Assembly: GCA_943787535.1 (NCBI GenBank)
Contig: CALSMU010000003.1
Span: 62,001-126,000, forward strand
Length of the DNA stretch: 64,000 bases
Direction: 5' to 3'
DNA from: an uncultured Flavobacteriales bacterium
Lineage (GTDB): Bacteria; Bacteroidota; Bacteroidia; Flavobacteriales_D; Parvicellaceae
Shown: in pieces, positions 18,581 to 28,031 of the stretch
How positions within the stretch are numbered: position 1 is the first letter of the stretch
Layout of the letters: the number at the start of each line of letters is the position of its first letter
Translations under genes and position numbers: made by a program
Notes under the pieces: model-generated
Seen by the model: only the letters and a program-made list of their open reading frames with translations
What the model was told of the DNA's origin: nothing
Database searches by the model: none

Positions 18581-21500
18581 ATGAAAACAAAAGCACAAAA
18601 AAAGAAAAAAAGTTTAGTTAGACGCTTAGTAAAGTGGACTGGAATTACATTTTTTCTTTTAATAATTTTAATCATATTATTGCCTATTTTATTTAAAGAT
18701 GAGATAGTACAGTTTATTAAGGATGAAGCAAATGCAAATTTAAACGCTGAACTTGATTTTGGTGAGGTTAATCTTAGTTTGCTTTCTACATTTCCAAAAT
18801 TTTCTCTAGAAATAAATGACTTGACCTTAACAGGAGTTGATGAATTTGAAGGCATTGAATTGATAGAAATAAAACAAACCAACCTTAAACTAAATTTATG
18901 GAGTGTCATAAGTGGTGACCAATATGAAATTTCATCCGTTGGCTTGGTTGAGCCAAAAATACATGTATTGGTTTTATCAGATGGTAAAGCAAACTATGAC
19001 ATTGCTATCTCTGACTCAACAGATATTGAAGCTATCGAAGAAGAAGTCGACGAATCCGCTCCTTTAAAACTAGCCCTAGAAGATTACTATATAGAAAACG
19101 GTTCCATTATTTACGATGACCAACTATATGTAATGTATATGGAATTGGATGGGTTAAACCATAAAGGAAGTGCTTCAGTTAACGGGACAACGTATGCGGT
19201 AGAAACCTTAAGTGACATTGGAGGAGTTACATTTGGATATGATAATATCAATTACCTGTCTCAAACAGTTACAGATATTAAATGTAATATGGAAATAGAT
19301 ATGCCCGAAAATGAAATGAAATTTACCTTCAAAGAAAACGAAGCGGTGTTAAATGAATTAGGACTTTCTTTTAATGGATGGTTTTTAATGACAGACGACA
19401 TTATGGATATGGATATAACTTTCGGAGCCACCAAACAATCATTTAGCTCATTACTGAGTATGGTTCCGGGTGTTTATTCTCCTGATTTTGGAGATCTAAA
19501 AACAGATGGCAATCTTGTTTTTGAAGGAAAAGTTTTTGGAGAGTTTAGTAAGGAGTCTATGCCTGGGTTTAATTTAGATTTAAGTGTTTCAAATGCATGG
19601 TTCCAGTACCCTGATATGCCAGAAAAAGTTGATAAAATAGGCATAGATGTTAAAGTGAATCGTGAAGCAGACATAGATTTGAACAATACTGAAGTAGATA
19701 TTAATAAGTTTCATATTGAGTTTGTAGGAAATGAAGTAGATGCTTCACTAAGGCTTCGAAATATGATGACAGACCCTAATATAGAAAGTAAAGTAAATAC
19801 GTTTTTGGATTTGTCCAAACTAGCGGAGATTATTCCAATGGAAGAAGGAGAATCGTATAGTGGAATAATAACATCAAATATTGCTGTGAAGGGCAATGTG
19901 TCTGCTTTAGAAAAAGAAGATTATGAAAATTTCCAGGCAACAGGAGTTTTGAAAATAGCACAAATGAATTATCAAACTTCAGCATATAATTACGTAACTA
20001 CAATTGATTCTATGTTGTTTCAGTTTACTCCTCAATACCTCGACCTTACATATTTTGAAGCAAAAATAGGAGAAAGTGACTTACACGCTGATGGTAATAT
20101 TGATAACTATATGGAGTATTTTTTAAAAGATGAAGTCTTGGCAGGGTCATTCAATATTGCTTCTAACTACTTCAATGTTGATGAGTTAATGTATGCAGAC
20201 CCAAATGCTCCAGTATCAGAAGAGTCAGCATCAGAAGAACCAACTTCGGCAACAAGTTCTGATTCATTAGTAGCTGAAACAATCGACATCCCAGATAACA
20301 TCAACTTTAACCTTACAACAAAAATAGAAAAAATGTTATATGACAGCTTGGAGATTTCAAACTTTACAGGAGGTATTGTTGTGAATGAAGGCCTAGCTAC
20401 TTTAAAGGAAATGAATATGACTGTTTTTGATGGTGGTATCGGACTTGATGGGTCATACAGGTCGATTTCAAAAGAAAGAGCACATGTTGACATGAAAATG
20501 AATATTAAAAACTTAGATATTCCTAAAGCGGCATTGTACTTTAACACAATGGAAAAAATGGTTCCAATAGCTAAATATTGTGAAGGAAATTTTTCTACAA
20601 GTCTCTCTATCAAAACTGATATTGATGCGGAAATGGAGCCTATTTATGAATCTTTAACCGGAAATGGAAAAGTTAACACAAATAAAGTAGTGGTTAGAGG
20701 CCTTCCGGTTTTAGAAAAAATATCCGAGGCATTGAAAATGGATAAGCTTAAAACACAGACATTGGAAAATGTTAATATTACTTATGCATTTAGAGAAGGT
20801 AAAATTTGGATTGAACCATTCGAAGTTAAAATGGGGAGAATTAACACAACTGTTGAAGGAACAACATCTTTTCTCCAAGAATTGGACTATAAAATGGAAA
20901 TGGAAATCCCTCAAAACATGTTTGGGGGTGAAGCTGCTGGTTTATTGTCTGCTTTAAACGATGTTGGTATGGACTTAGGGGACAATATCCCGATTAAAAT
21001 AGGAATAGGGGGTACTGCTATTAATCCAATAATTAAAACTGATTTAAAAGGGAAAGGCCAAAACGCTGTGGAAGAGGTAATAGAAGACGTAAAAGACAAG
21101 GTGTATGAAGAAGTCAAAAAACTATTGGAGGATGCTCAAAAACAAGCAGATAAGTTGATTGCAGAGGCGAAAGTAAAGGCTGATCAAATAAGGATGGCTG
21201 GGACAGCTTCTGCGGAGAAAATCAGAAAAGAAAGTTTAGCTGCTGGAAATAAAACAAAAACAGAAGGTAAGAAAGCTGCAGAAAAGTTCAAAAAAGAAGG
21301 GTATGCGCAAGCTCAGAAATTGATTGATAATGCAAGTAATCCGATTAAGAAAAAGGCCGCAGAAATTGCCGCAAAGCAAATGAAAGATGAAACGGATAAG
21401 AAGGCAGATAAAATGATTTCTGAAGCAAACACTCAAGGGGATAAAATAATTTCAGAGGGAGAGTCAAAGGCAACAAAAATCGAGTCAGAATCAAAAGTAA

Positions 21501-21589
21501 AAGCGCAAGAAGTGGAAGATGTAGCTCAACTTCAAGCAGATAAAATAATGTCTGAGGCAAATGATAAGGCAGAAAAAATAAAAGAATAA
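18581..21589 (+). CDS. AsmA-like envelope protein with long amphipathic C-terminal tail
   Basis: This 1002-residue protein has a basic N-terminus, one transmembrane helix (about 18-40), and then the AsmA-type body with repeated beta-rich segments (LSTFPKFSLEINDLTL; DLKGKGQN near the end). AsmA-like proteins bridge the periplasm and are implicated in phospholipid transport or outer-membrane homeostasis. Residues about 824-1002 are a different kind of sequence: a Lys/Glu/Ala-rich helical stretch with recurring ADKIxSEA-type heptads. That region resembles the stator b-subunit or apolipoprotein helices and is not part of the usual domain. It stands alone, 194 bp after the M20 gene, with no terminator visible in between. 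Confidence 0.82.
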   Translation: MKTKAQKKKKSLVRRLVKWTGITFFLLIILIILLPILFKDEIVQFIKDEANANLNAELDFGEVNLSLLSTFPKFSLEINDLTLTGVDEFEGIELIEIKQTNLKLNLWSVISGDQYEISSVGLVEPKIHVLVLSDGKANYDIAISDSTDIEAIEEEVDESAPLKLALEDYYIENGSIIYDDQLYVMYMELDGLNHKGSASVNGTTYAVETLSDIGGVTFGYDNINYLSQTVTDIKCNMEIDMPENEMKFTFKENEAVLNELGLSFNGWFLMTDDIMDMDITFGATKQSFSSLLSMVPGVYSPDFGDLKTDGNLVFEGKVFGEFSKESMPGFNLDLSVSNAWFQYPDMPEKVDKIGIDVKVNREADIDLNNTEVDINKFHIEFVGNEVDASLRLRNMMTDPNIESKVNTFLDLSKLAEIIPMEEGESYSGIITSNIAVKGNVSALEKEDYENFQATGVLKIAQMNYQTSAYNYVTTIDSMLFQFTPQYLDLTYFEAKIGESDLHADGNIDNYMEYFLKDEVLAGSFNIASNYFNVDELMYADPNAPVSEESASEEPTSATSSDSLVAETIDIPDNINFNLTTKIEKMLYDSLEISNFTGGIVVNEGLATLKEMNMTVFDGGIGLDGSYRSISKERAHVDMKMNIKNLDIPKAALYFNTMEKMVPIAKYCEGNFSTSLSIKTDIDAEMEPIYESLTGNGKVNTNKVVVRGLPVLEKISEALKMDKLKTQTLENVNITYAFREGKIWIEPFEVKMGRINTTVEGTTSFLQELDYKMEMEIPQNMFGGEAAGLLSALNDVGMDLGDNIPIKIGIGGTAINPIIKTDLKGKGQNAVEEVIEDVKDKVYEEVKKLLEDAQKQADKLIAEAKVKADQIRMAGTASAEKIRKESLAAGNKTKTEGKKAAEKFKKEGYAQAQKLIDNASNPIKKKAAEIAAKQMKDETDKKADKMISEANTQGDKIISEGESKATKIESESKVKAQEVEDVAQLQADKIMSEANDKAEKIKE

Positions 21590-21727
21590 GAAACAATCTA
21601 ATAAAAAGTCATGCTTAACGACAAAATTTTGATGAATGACGAAAACCAGTTTTTTCTCTGAATCTTTTGTAGTATATTAGTAACAACAATTTCGTGAAAA
21701 ATAAAGTATCCTTTTGAAAAAATAAAA

Positions 21728-23923
21728 ATGCAAGTAGTAGAACAGTCAATAAAAACCTCCTTACAGAAATATTTTGGCTTCAGTAGCTTCAAGGGAGAAC
21801 AGCAGGAAGTAATTCAAAACCTGTTAGAAGGAAATAACACTTTTGTTATTATGCCTACAGGAGGCGGTAAGTCGATGTGCTATCAACTACCTGCCTTAAT
21901 GAGCAAGGGCACGGCCATTGTGGTCTCTCCTTTGATTGCATTAATGAAGAATCAAGTTGATGCACTTCGGTCGGTTAGTGAAAATGACAGTATTGCCCAT
22001 TTTTTAAATTCGTCATTAAACAAAACAGAGATTGCTCGCGTAAAACAAGACACTATAGATGAGAAAACAAAGTTATTGTATGTAGCGCCAGAATCTTTAA
22101 CCAAAAAAGAAAATTTAGACTTTTTAAGCAGTATAACTATTTCCTTTTTCGCAATCGATGAAGCACATTGTATTTCAGAATGGGGACATGATTTTAGACC
22201 AGAATACAGGCGTTTAAGACCCATGATTGAAAGTATTGATAAAGTCCCAATAATTGCATTAACAGCAACAGCTACAACAAAAGTTCAACAAGATATTCAG
22301 AAGAATTTAGGCATGGTAGATGCCAAGGTTTTTAAAGATTCATTTAATAGAAAGAATCTTTATTATGAAGTAAAACAAAAAGTTGATGTTCAAAGAGAGA
22401 TTATTAAGTTTGTTAAATCTAGAGAAGGGAAGTCCGGTATTATTTATTGCTTAAGCAGGAAAAAAGTAGAAGAACTTGCTGAAGTTTTACAAGTAAATGG
22501 AATAAAGGCCCTTCCTTATCATGCTGGCCTTGACGCAAGCACAAGAGCAAAGCACCAAGATATGTTTTTAATGGAGGATGCTGATGTAATTTGTGCTACC
22601 ATAGCATTTGGTATGGGAATTGACAAACCAGACGTTAGGTTTGTTATTCACCATGATATTCCAAAATCACTAGAGAGTTATTATCAAGAAACAGGAAGAG
22701 CAGGAAGAGATGGTGGTGAAGGACATTGCTTGGCTTTTTATAGCTATAAAGATATTGAGAAATTAGAAAAGTTTCTGCATGGTAAACCTGTTGCAGAACA
22801 AGAAATTGGAAACCAACTTTTACAAGAAGTTGTTGCCTATTCAGAAACCAGTATGAATAGAAGAAAATTTCTTTTGCATTATTTCGGAGAAGAATTTGAC
22901 GAAATAAATGGAGAAGGCGCCGATATGTGCGATAACTCCAGATTCCCCAAAGAGAAGTCAGAAGGAAAAGAAGATGTTCAACTTGTATTAAAAACCATTA
23001 AAAGTATTGTCGGCAAGCACAAGGTAAAATATTTTGTAGATATTTTAACAGGGAACGTCACGAGTGAAATTAATACCTACAAACATAATAACAATGAATT
23101 CTTTGGAGCTGGAAAAGAAAAAGACGGCTTATTCTGGAATGCAGTTTTGCGACAAGTAATTGTTGCAGGACTAGTTGGAAAAGAAATCGAAAGCTACGGA
23201 ACCTTATTTTTGCGAGAAGCAGGAGAAAATTTTATCTCAAGTCCTAAATCATTTATGCTGATTAAAGAGCATAATTACAATGACACGGATGACTCCGATA
23301 TAATTTTAAATCAAAAAGGAGGAAGAGCTTCTGACGATGTACTTTTTAAAATGTTAAAAGATTTAAGAAAAGAAATTGCAAAGGGTAAAGGTGTACCCCC
23401 TTTTGTGGTGTTCCAGGACCCCTCATTGGAAGATATGACATTGCAGTATCCCATTTCTATGGATGAACTACAAAATATAGTGGGAGTAGGTCAAGGAAAA
23501 GCCAAAAGATATGGACAGCCATTTTTAGATGTAATTATTCAATACGTTAATGAAAATGAAATAGAGCGTCCTGAAGATTTTGTGGTTAAATCAATTGTAA
23601 ACAAAAGTGGGTCAAAAGTTAGCATTATTCGAAATATTGATAAAAAACTCCCCCTTGAAGATATAGCCAAAGCACAAGGCAAAAATATCGATGAGCTTAT
23701 AATAGAAATTGAAGCTATTGTTGCTTCAGGAACCAAAATCAACATAGATTATCATTTAAATGAGGTGCTAGACGAAGATGCGCAAGAGGAAATATTTGAG
23801 TACTTTATGGATGATGCGGATACAGATTCTATTGAAGAAGCCCTCAAAGAATTTGATGATGACTATACAGAAGAAGAGCTTCAGCTTATGAGAATTAAAT
23901 TTATGAGTGAAGTTGCCAATTAA
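21728..23923 (+). CDS. recQ: ATP-dependent DNA helicase RecQ
   Basis: RecQ is a 3'-5' helicase acting in recombination and stalled-fork repair. The 731-residue protein shows the Q-motif region FGFSSFKGEQQEVI, Walker A GGGKS (45-49), DEAH box (144-147), ATTKVQQD and the QETGRAGRDG motif VI. After the helicase core come a zinc/winged-helix RQC region and an HRDC-type domain (FVVFQDPSLEDM). A further acidic C-terminal extension follows, longer than in E. coli RecQ (about 610 residues) but usual in Bacteroidota. Monocistronic by position. Confidence 0.93.
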   Translation: MQVVEQSIKTSLQKYFGFSSFKGEQQEVIQNLLEGNNTFVIMPTGGGKSMCYQLPALMSKGTAIVVSPLIALMKNQVDALRSVSENDSIAHFLNSSLNKTEIARVKQDTIDEKTKLLYVAPESLTKKENLDFLSSITISFFAIDEAHCISEWGHDFRPEYRRLRPMIESIDKVPIIALTATATTKVQQDIQKNLGMVDAKVFKDSFNRKNLYYEVKQKVDVQREIIKFVKSREGKSGIIYCLSRKKVEELAEVLQVNGIKALPYHAGLDASTRAKHQDMFLMEDADVICATIAFGMGIDKPDVRFVIHHDIPKSLESYYQETGRAGRDGGEGHCLAFYSYKDIEKLEKFLHGKPVAEQEIGNQLLQEVVAYSETSMNRRKFLLHYFGEEFDEINGEGADMCDNSRFPKEKSEGKEDVQLVLKTIKSIVGKHKVKYFVDILTGNVTSEINTYKHNNNEFFGAGKEKDGLFWNAVLRQVIVAGLVGKEIESYGTLFLREAGENFISSPKSFMLIKEHNYNDTDDSDIILNQKGGRASDDVLFKMLKDLRKEIAKGKGVPPFVVFQDPSLEDMTLQYPISMDELQNIVGVGQGKAKRYGQPFLDVIIQYVNENEIERPEDFVVKSIVNKSGSKVSIIRNIDKKLPLEDIAKAQGKNIDELIIEIEAIVASGTKINIDYHLNEVLDEDAQEEIFEYFMDDADTDSIEEALKEFDDDYTEEELQLMRIKFMSEVAN

Positions 23924-23999
23924 AAAACACTACCATTTTACAATTTTTACCGTTTACGTTAAATTATTTACCGTTACTTAATAAATAGTGTGCGAACTC

Positions 24000-24029
24000 T
24001 TTGAAAAGGCAACTGTCTGATTATATTTG
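24000..24029 (+). promoter_or_regulatory. Bacteroidota-type promoter of the T9SS cargo gene
   Basis: TTTG (24000-24003) and TATATTTG (24022-24029) are separated by 18 bp, an exact match to the primary sigma factor consensus of the phylum. The downstream start codon is 45 bp away. Confidence 0.8.
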
Positions 24030-24074
24030 TGTTCTTCTAAAAAGAATTAATACAAATAGAAAATTAAAATAATT

Positions 24075-25934
24075 ATGAAAAAAATTTACTTAAGTGTTGC
24101 GATTTTCGCAATGAGTGCAAATTTAGCCTTTGGACAATTTGCGGAAAAAAGAAATGTTTTAGAGGTCTCTAAAGCACCATCATATGGAATTGCTCCTGAT
24201 GGATCGGCTGAAAAAGCTTTAGGTGTTGCATATTTAATTTCAGATTTCACCAATCCAGGCGACTGGGTTGCTGCTAATGACGGACAATCCTCTCCTTTTG
24301 GCTGGAACATTGGTTCTACTTCAAATACATGGTGGGGTGCATTTGCAGGAGGGATTTCTTCTACATCAGGTGGTAACTATGCAGAAGTTTATAATGGAGA
24401 TTACAATTCTGGTGACCAAGCTATTGGTGTAACTTATACACTGACAACTGCAAATCCTATTGATATTCAAACATTAACAGGAACAGATCTAGTTTCTCTT
24501 AGCTTCGAACAATATGGTGCTGACTTTAATGACTTACAAGAATTTCAAATTAGTGTTGATGGCACTAATTTTATAACTATTGGCAGCAACGAAGACCAGG
24601 AAACATATGTTGGCAACAATGCGAGCGCTATTTATCCAAATCCAATGACACGTACAATTAACTTAAATCCTTACATCGCAGGTAACGCAGGATCTGTATG
24701 GATTCGATTTTCTTGGACTTCAGGATTTCCAACAGATACGAACCCTGTAGCTTGGACAACTTTCGGATGGTTTATTGATGATGTGAATATTGTTACTCTA
24801 CCAGATAATGATTTAGCTGAAACTGGATCAGCTTGGGGTAGTCTTGGATTACACTACCACCAAATACCTCAAACACAAGTTGCACCAATTGATTTTTCTG
24901 CAACCGTTGTTAATAATGGTATCGATCTGCAAACAACTGTTCAACTTACTACTGATGTAACTGGTGCAGGAACATTTAATGGAACAAGTTCATCGGGTGT
25001 TAATCTTAATGCTGGAGAAACTGACAGTCTAGTTTTATCAACTCAATTCACTCCTTCTGCAATAGGTACTTATAACTTCACGTGGTCGGTAGGTTCTGAT
25101 CAAGTGGATGATGTCCCTACCAATAACATATTGGCAGGAGATAGCTTTGAGGTTGGTCAATACATATATGCTAGAGACACCGATGGCACTCCTGGTGCAG
25201 GTGGTGGAGAAGATGGACTAAATCCTGGAGGTTATGCTTTCGAAGCTGGTTCTTACTTCGATGCTTTTGCTTCAGAACAAGTTTATGGAATTGATGTAAC
25301 AGTTGGAACTGGAACACCTGACGCTACAATTATTTATGGGAAACTATATGTTTTTGATGCAGGTGCCGGAGATTTTGTTTACGTAGATGAAACAGCAGAA
25401 TACTCTGTATCAAGTGCTGAATCTAGTAGCAATGCAAACATCACTTTACCTTTGTTTACATTCCCTACACTTACTGCTGGCTCGACATACTTAGTAATGG
25501 TTGGATGCTATTCTGAATTTTACTATGGAACGAGTGGGTTCTCTCCCGATCAAACAAGTTTCATTACCTACGGTGGATGGGGTGGAACTGGTAGCCAGTT
25601 TTACACAAATAACACTCCTATGGTAAGAATGAACTTCGATCCATCAATTGGAATTGCTGAGGTTTCTGAAACCGGAGCTATTTTAGGACAAAACATGCCA
25701 AACCCATTTGACAACAACTCTACAATTAATTTCGAATTAACTAACACATCAGATGTTCAATTCGAGTTTGTTGATATGACAGGGAAAATCGTTAAAACTA
25801 TGGACTTAGGCACATTAGCAAATGGACCTCACAGTATTCAAGTTGATGCTACTGAATTTGCTTCAGGGGTATATTACTACTCTTTAGTTTCTGAAGGAAG
25901 TAGAATCACAAGTAAAATGGTTGTTCAAAAATAA
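24075..25934 (+). CDS. Secreted protein with T9SS type A sorting domain
   Basis: This 619-residue protein has a signal peptide ending LAFGQ. The central part contains beta-sandwich-like segments rich in Gly, Ser, Thr and Asn, and includes an IRFSWTS...WFIDDVNI pattern typical of surface jelly-roll modules. The C-terminal about 80 residues form a type A sorting domain (ILGQNMPNPF start, GVYYYSL and a final SKMVVQK). It is expected to be exported by the type IX system and anchored or released at the surface. No catalytic motif is visible. It has a consensus promoter and its own terminator, implying strong independent expression. Confidence 0.88.
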   Translation: MKKIYLSVAIFAMSANLAFGQFAEKRNVLEVSKAPSYGIAPDGSAEKALGVAYLISDFTNPGDWVAANDGQSSPFGWNIGSTSNTWWGAFAGGISSTSGGNYAEVYNGDYNSGDQAIGVTYTLTTANPIDIQTLTGTDLVSLSFEQYGADFNDLQEFQISVDGTNFITIGSNEDQETYVGNNASAIYPNPMTRTINLNPYIAGNAGSVWIRFSWTSGFPTDTNPVAWTTFGWFIDDVNIVTLPDNDLAETGSAWGSLGLHYHQIPQTQVAPIDFSATVVNNGIDLQTTVQLTTDVTGAGTFNGTSSSGVNLNAGETDSLVLSTQFTPSAIGTYNFTWSVGSDQVDDVPTNNILAGDSFEVGQYIYARDTDGTPGAGGGEDGLNPGGYAFEAGSYFDAFASEQVYGIDVTVGTGTPDATIIYGKLYVFDAGAGDFVYVDETAEYSVSSAESSSNANITLPLFTFPTLTAGSTYLVMVGCYSEFYYGTSGFSPDQTSFITYGGWGGTGSQFYTNNTPMVRMNFDPSIGIAEVSETGAILGQNMPNPFDNNSTINFELTNTSDVQFEFVDMTGKIVKTMDLGTLANGPHSIQVDATEFASGVYYYSLVSEGSRITSKMVVQK

Positions 25935-25959
25935 CTATTACCTTACAGTATTTTTTTTT

Positions 25960-25995
25960 AAAAAGGGCTACCTAATATATTAGGTAGCCTTTTTG
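25960..25995 (+). terminator. Rho-independent terminator after T9SS cargo gene
   Basis: A long AT-rich hairpin with arms built on GGCTACCTAATA and its complement is followed by a T run, about 25 bp after the stop codon. Confidence 0.88.
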
Positions 25996-26043
25996 CTTTA
26001 TGTAATATTACCTTTTAAAGATTAAAATAGTTTGGCTCTATGT

Positions 26044-26073
26044 TTTGAGTTCACATTCTTTGTCGTACATTTG
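26044..26073 (+). promoter_or_regulatory. Promoter of tRNA-Leu
   Basis: TTTG (26044-26047), an 18-bp spacer and TACATTTG (26066-26073) match the phylum consensus. The mature tRNA begins 42 bp downstream. Confidence 0.8.
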
Positions 26074-26114
26074 CACTCCAATTTTGGCAAAAGAGTCAAT
26101 TTAATTTGGATCAT

Positions 26115-26199
26115 GCGGATGTGGTGGAATTGGTAGACACGCTAGATTTAGGATCTAGTGCCGCGAGGCGTGAGAGTTCGAGTCTCTCCATCCGTACCA
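26115..26199 (+). tRNA. tRNA-Leu (anticodon TAG)
   Basis: A full cloverleaf can be drawn. The acceptor arm GCGGATG pairs with CATCCGT (one G-U), the D-loop contains GGTAGACAC, the anticodon stem CTAGA/TCTAG encloses TTTAGGA with anticodon TAG, a long variable arm is of the leucine type, and GTTCGAGTC forms the T-loop. Discriminator A and CCA are encoded. It reads CUN-family leucine codons. Confidence 0.97.
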
Positions 26200-26204
26200 T
26201 ATTA

Positions 26205-26236
26205 AAAAGGCATCGTGCCAGTGCACGATGCCTTTT
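26205..26236 (+). terminator. Terminator of tRNA-Leu
   Basis: A perfect 14-bp inverted repeat (26205-26218 with 26223-26236) with a 4-base loop ends in TTTT, directly downstream of the tRNA. It contains an ATG that would be an artefactual upstream start for trigger factor. Confidence 0.85.
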
Positions 26237-26272
26237 GTATTTAAAGAAATAAATAAAAGAACAACCATAAAC

Positions 26273-27628
26273 ATGGATATTCAACAAAGCAACACAGACA
26301 AACTTAATGCGATTTTAACAATAAAAATTGCAAACGCGGACTATAGCGATCAATACGAAAAATCCTTAAAGTCTTATAAGAAGCAAGTACAAATGCCTGG
26401 ATTTAGATCTGGTCAAGTACCAACGACTGTAATTAAGAAAAAGTATGGTCCTTCAATTTTAGCTGAGGAAATTGACAAATTGTTGAACGACACACTTCAC
26501 AAACACATTACAGAAAACAATTTAAATGTTTTAGGTAATCCAATGCCTGTTGTGGATGACAAGATGGATATTGATTGGAAAAACCCTGGTGATTTTGAAT
26601 TTTCTTATGAAATTGGGTTAGCTCCAGATTTTGATGTTAAATTAAGCGCAAAAGATAAGTACACATATTACAAAGTAAAAGTTGACAAAACATTAGTTGA
26701 CAAACAATTGGATGATTTTGCAAAAAGATATGGCAAACTATCTTCAACGGACGTAAGTAATGAAAAAGACATGATTATGTCTCACTTTACAGAACTGGAC
26801 GAAAATGACAAACCAGTTGATGGTGGCTTTTCTCATTCATCTACAGTATCAATTGAATTTACAGAAGATAAAAAAGCGAAGAAAAAATTAATTGGATTAA
26901 AAGCTGGTGATACACTAATTATAGATCCAAGAGTCATTTCTAGAAGTGAATCAGATTTAGCCGCAATGTTGAATATCTCTGCCGAAAGAGCTGCTGCTTA
27001 TACAAGAAATGTAGAATTAAAAGTTACTGATGTTAAGAGTTTAGCCCCTGCTGAAGTTAACCAAGAGTTGTTTGATAAAATTTATGGTGAAGGAACTGTT
27101 ACGACTGCTGAAGATTTTAGACTGAAAATTGAAAGTGAGCTTTCTGGAATGTTTGTTAAAGATAGTGATAAGGTTTTCAAAAGAGATTTAACTGAAAGTC
27201 TTGTTAAAAAGTTAAAGTTGACGCTGCCAAATGAGTTTTTAAAGAAATGGATACTTTCTTCTAGTAAGGAAGAAATCACTGCTGAGCAAGTTGAAGCAGA
27301 ATATGAGCAATATGCGCAAAACCTTAAATGGCAATTGGTTGAAAATAAAATAATCAAAGACAACGATATCAAAGTTAATAACGATGAAGTTGTTGCCTAT
27401 ACAAAGGAATTACTGTCTGGTCAATATGCTCAATATGGCATGATGGTTCCTGATGATGAAGAAATGAATAAATATGCACAAAATGTTCTTTCCAATCAGG
27501 AAGAAGCGCGTAAAATATACGATTCGTTATACGATCAGAAAGTATTAAACTTCTTGAAGGACACCGTTAAAATTGCTGAGAAAGAAGTGAGTTACGATGA
27601 CTTTGTTAAGATAGCTTCAAAAGCTTGA
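26273..27628 (+). CDS. tig: Trigger factor, ribosome-associated chaperone
   Basis: Trigger factor binds ribosomal protein uL23 at the exit tunnel and shields nascent chains. The ribosome-docking signature GFRSGQVP is present in the N-terminal domain, followed by a degenerate central PPIase-like region and the helical C-terminal cradle (KWILSSSKEE). Start is placed at the ATG at 26273 (451 residues, MDIQQSN), because an upstream in-frame ATG at 26228 lies inside the tRNA terminator and adds 15 unlikely residues. It heads a run of housekeeping genes with rbfA 50 bp downstream. Confidence 0.92.
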   Translation: MDIQQSNTDKLNAILTIKIANADYSDQYEKSLKSYKKQVQMPGFRSGQVPTTVIKKKYGPSILAEEIDKLLNDTLHKHITENNLNVLGNPMPVVDDKMDIDWKNPGDFEFSYEIGLAPDFDVKLSAKDKYTYYKVKVDKTLVDKQLDDFAKRYGKLSSTDVSNEKDMIMSHFTELDENDKPVDGGFSHSSTVSIEFTEDKKAKKKLIGLKAGDTLIIDPRVISRSESDLAAMLNISAERAAAYTRNVELKVTDVKSLAPAEVNQELFDKIYGEGTVTTAEDFRLKIESELSGMFVKDSDKVFKRDLTESLVKKLKLTLPNEFLKKWILSSSKEEITAEQVEAEYEQYAQNLKWQLVENKIIKDNDIKVNNDEVVAYTKELLSGQYAQYGMMVPDDEEMNKYAQNVLSNQEEARKIYDSLYDQKVLNFLKDTVKIAEKEVSYDDFVKIASKA

Positions 27629-27678
27629 TTTATTTTGAATTCTGACAATCCTCAGATTAATTTACATTTGTAATTGTT

Positions 27679-28014
27679 ATGGCGAGTATTAGACAAGAAA
27701 AAATTGCAGGTGTTATACAAAAGGAACTAAGCTTAATTTTTCAAAAAGAAGCAAGAACAATTTGTATGGGAGCAATGGTGAGCGTTACCATAGTTCGGAT
27801 ATCCCCTGATATGGGAACTGCTAAAATTTATCTAAGTGTTTTCGGAGCAAAAGAAAATGAGGAAGTTCTGAAAAACATTCAAGAAAATGGGCGTCAAGTG
27901 CGACACATGCTTGCCCAAGCTGTGAAAAATCAACTTAGAAAAACTCCTGAGTTAACTTTTTTCTTGGATGACTCTTACGATTATGCGCGTAACATAGATG
28001 AGTTACTTAAATAA
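27679..28014 (+). CDS. rbfA: Ribosome-binding factor A
   Basis: RbfA is a KH-like protein that assists 30S maturation near helix 1 of 16S rRNA. The 111-residue protein begins with the family pattern RQEKIAGVIQKELSLIFQ and carries VTIVRISPDMGTAKIYLSVF and the RHMLAQAVKNQLRKTPELTFFLDDS block. Length is normal. It follows tig and precedes a methyltransferase by 17 bp in the same direction, probably one operon. Confidence 0.95.
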   Translation: MASIRQEKIAGVIQKELSLIFQKEARTICMGAMVSVTIVRISPDMGTAKIYLSVFGAKENEEVLKNIQENGRQVRHMLAQAVKNQLRKTPELTFFLDDSYDYARNIDELLK

Positions 28015-28031
28015 TTTGGTTAGATGAAACC

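Noticed and set aside
18541..18909. 122-codon minus-strand frame across the AsmA start
   Set aside because: It is antisense to the signal and first domain of the AsmA-like protein, with low-complexity composition.
20167..20613. 148-codon minus-strand open frame within the AsmA-like gene
   Set aside because: It is a shadow of a long confident plus-strand gene; no domain or promoter supports it.
26115..26199. tRNA-Leu as an integration site
   Set aside because: No integrase, direct repeat of the tRNA 3' end or foreign-looking block follows; ordinary housekeeping genes do.
26228..26272. Upstream ATG as start of trigger factor
   Set aside because: It lies within the tRNA-Leu terminator hairpin and adds residues unlike the family.
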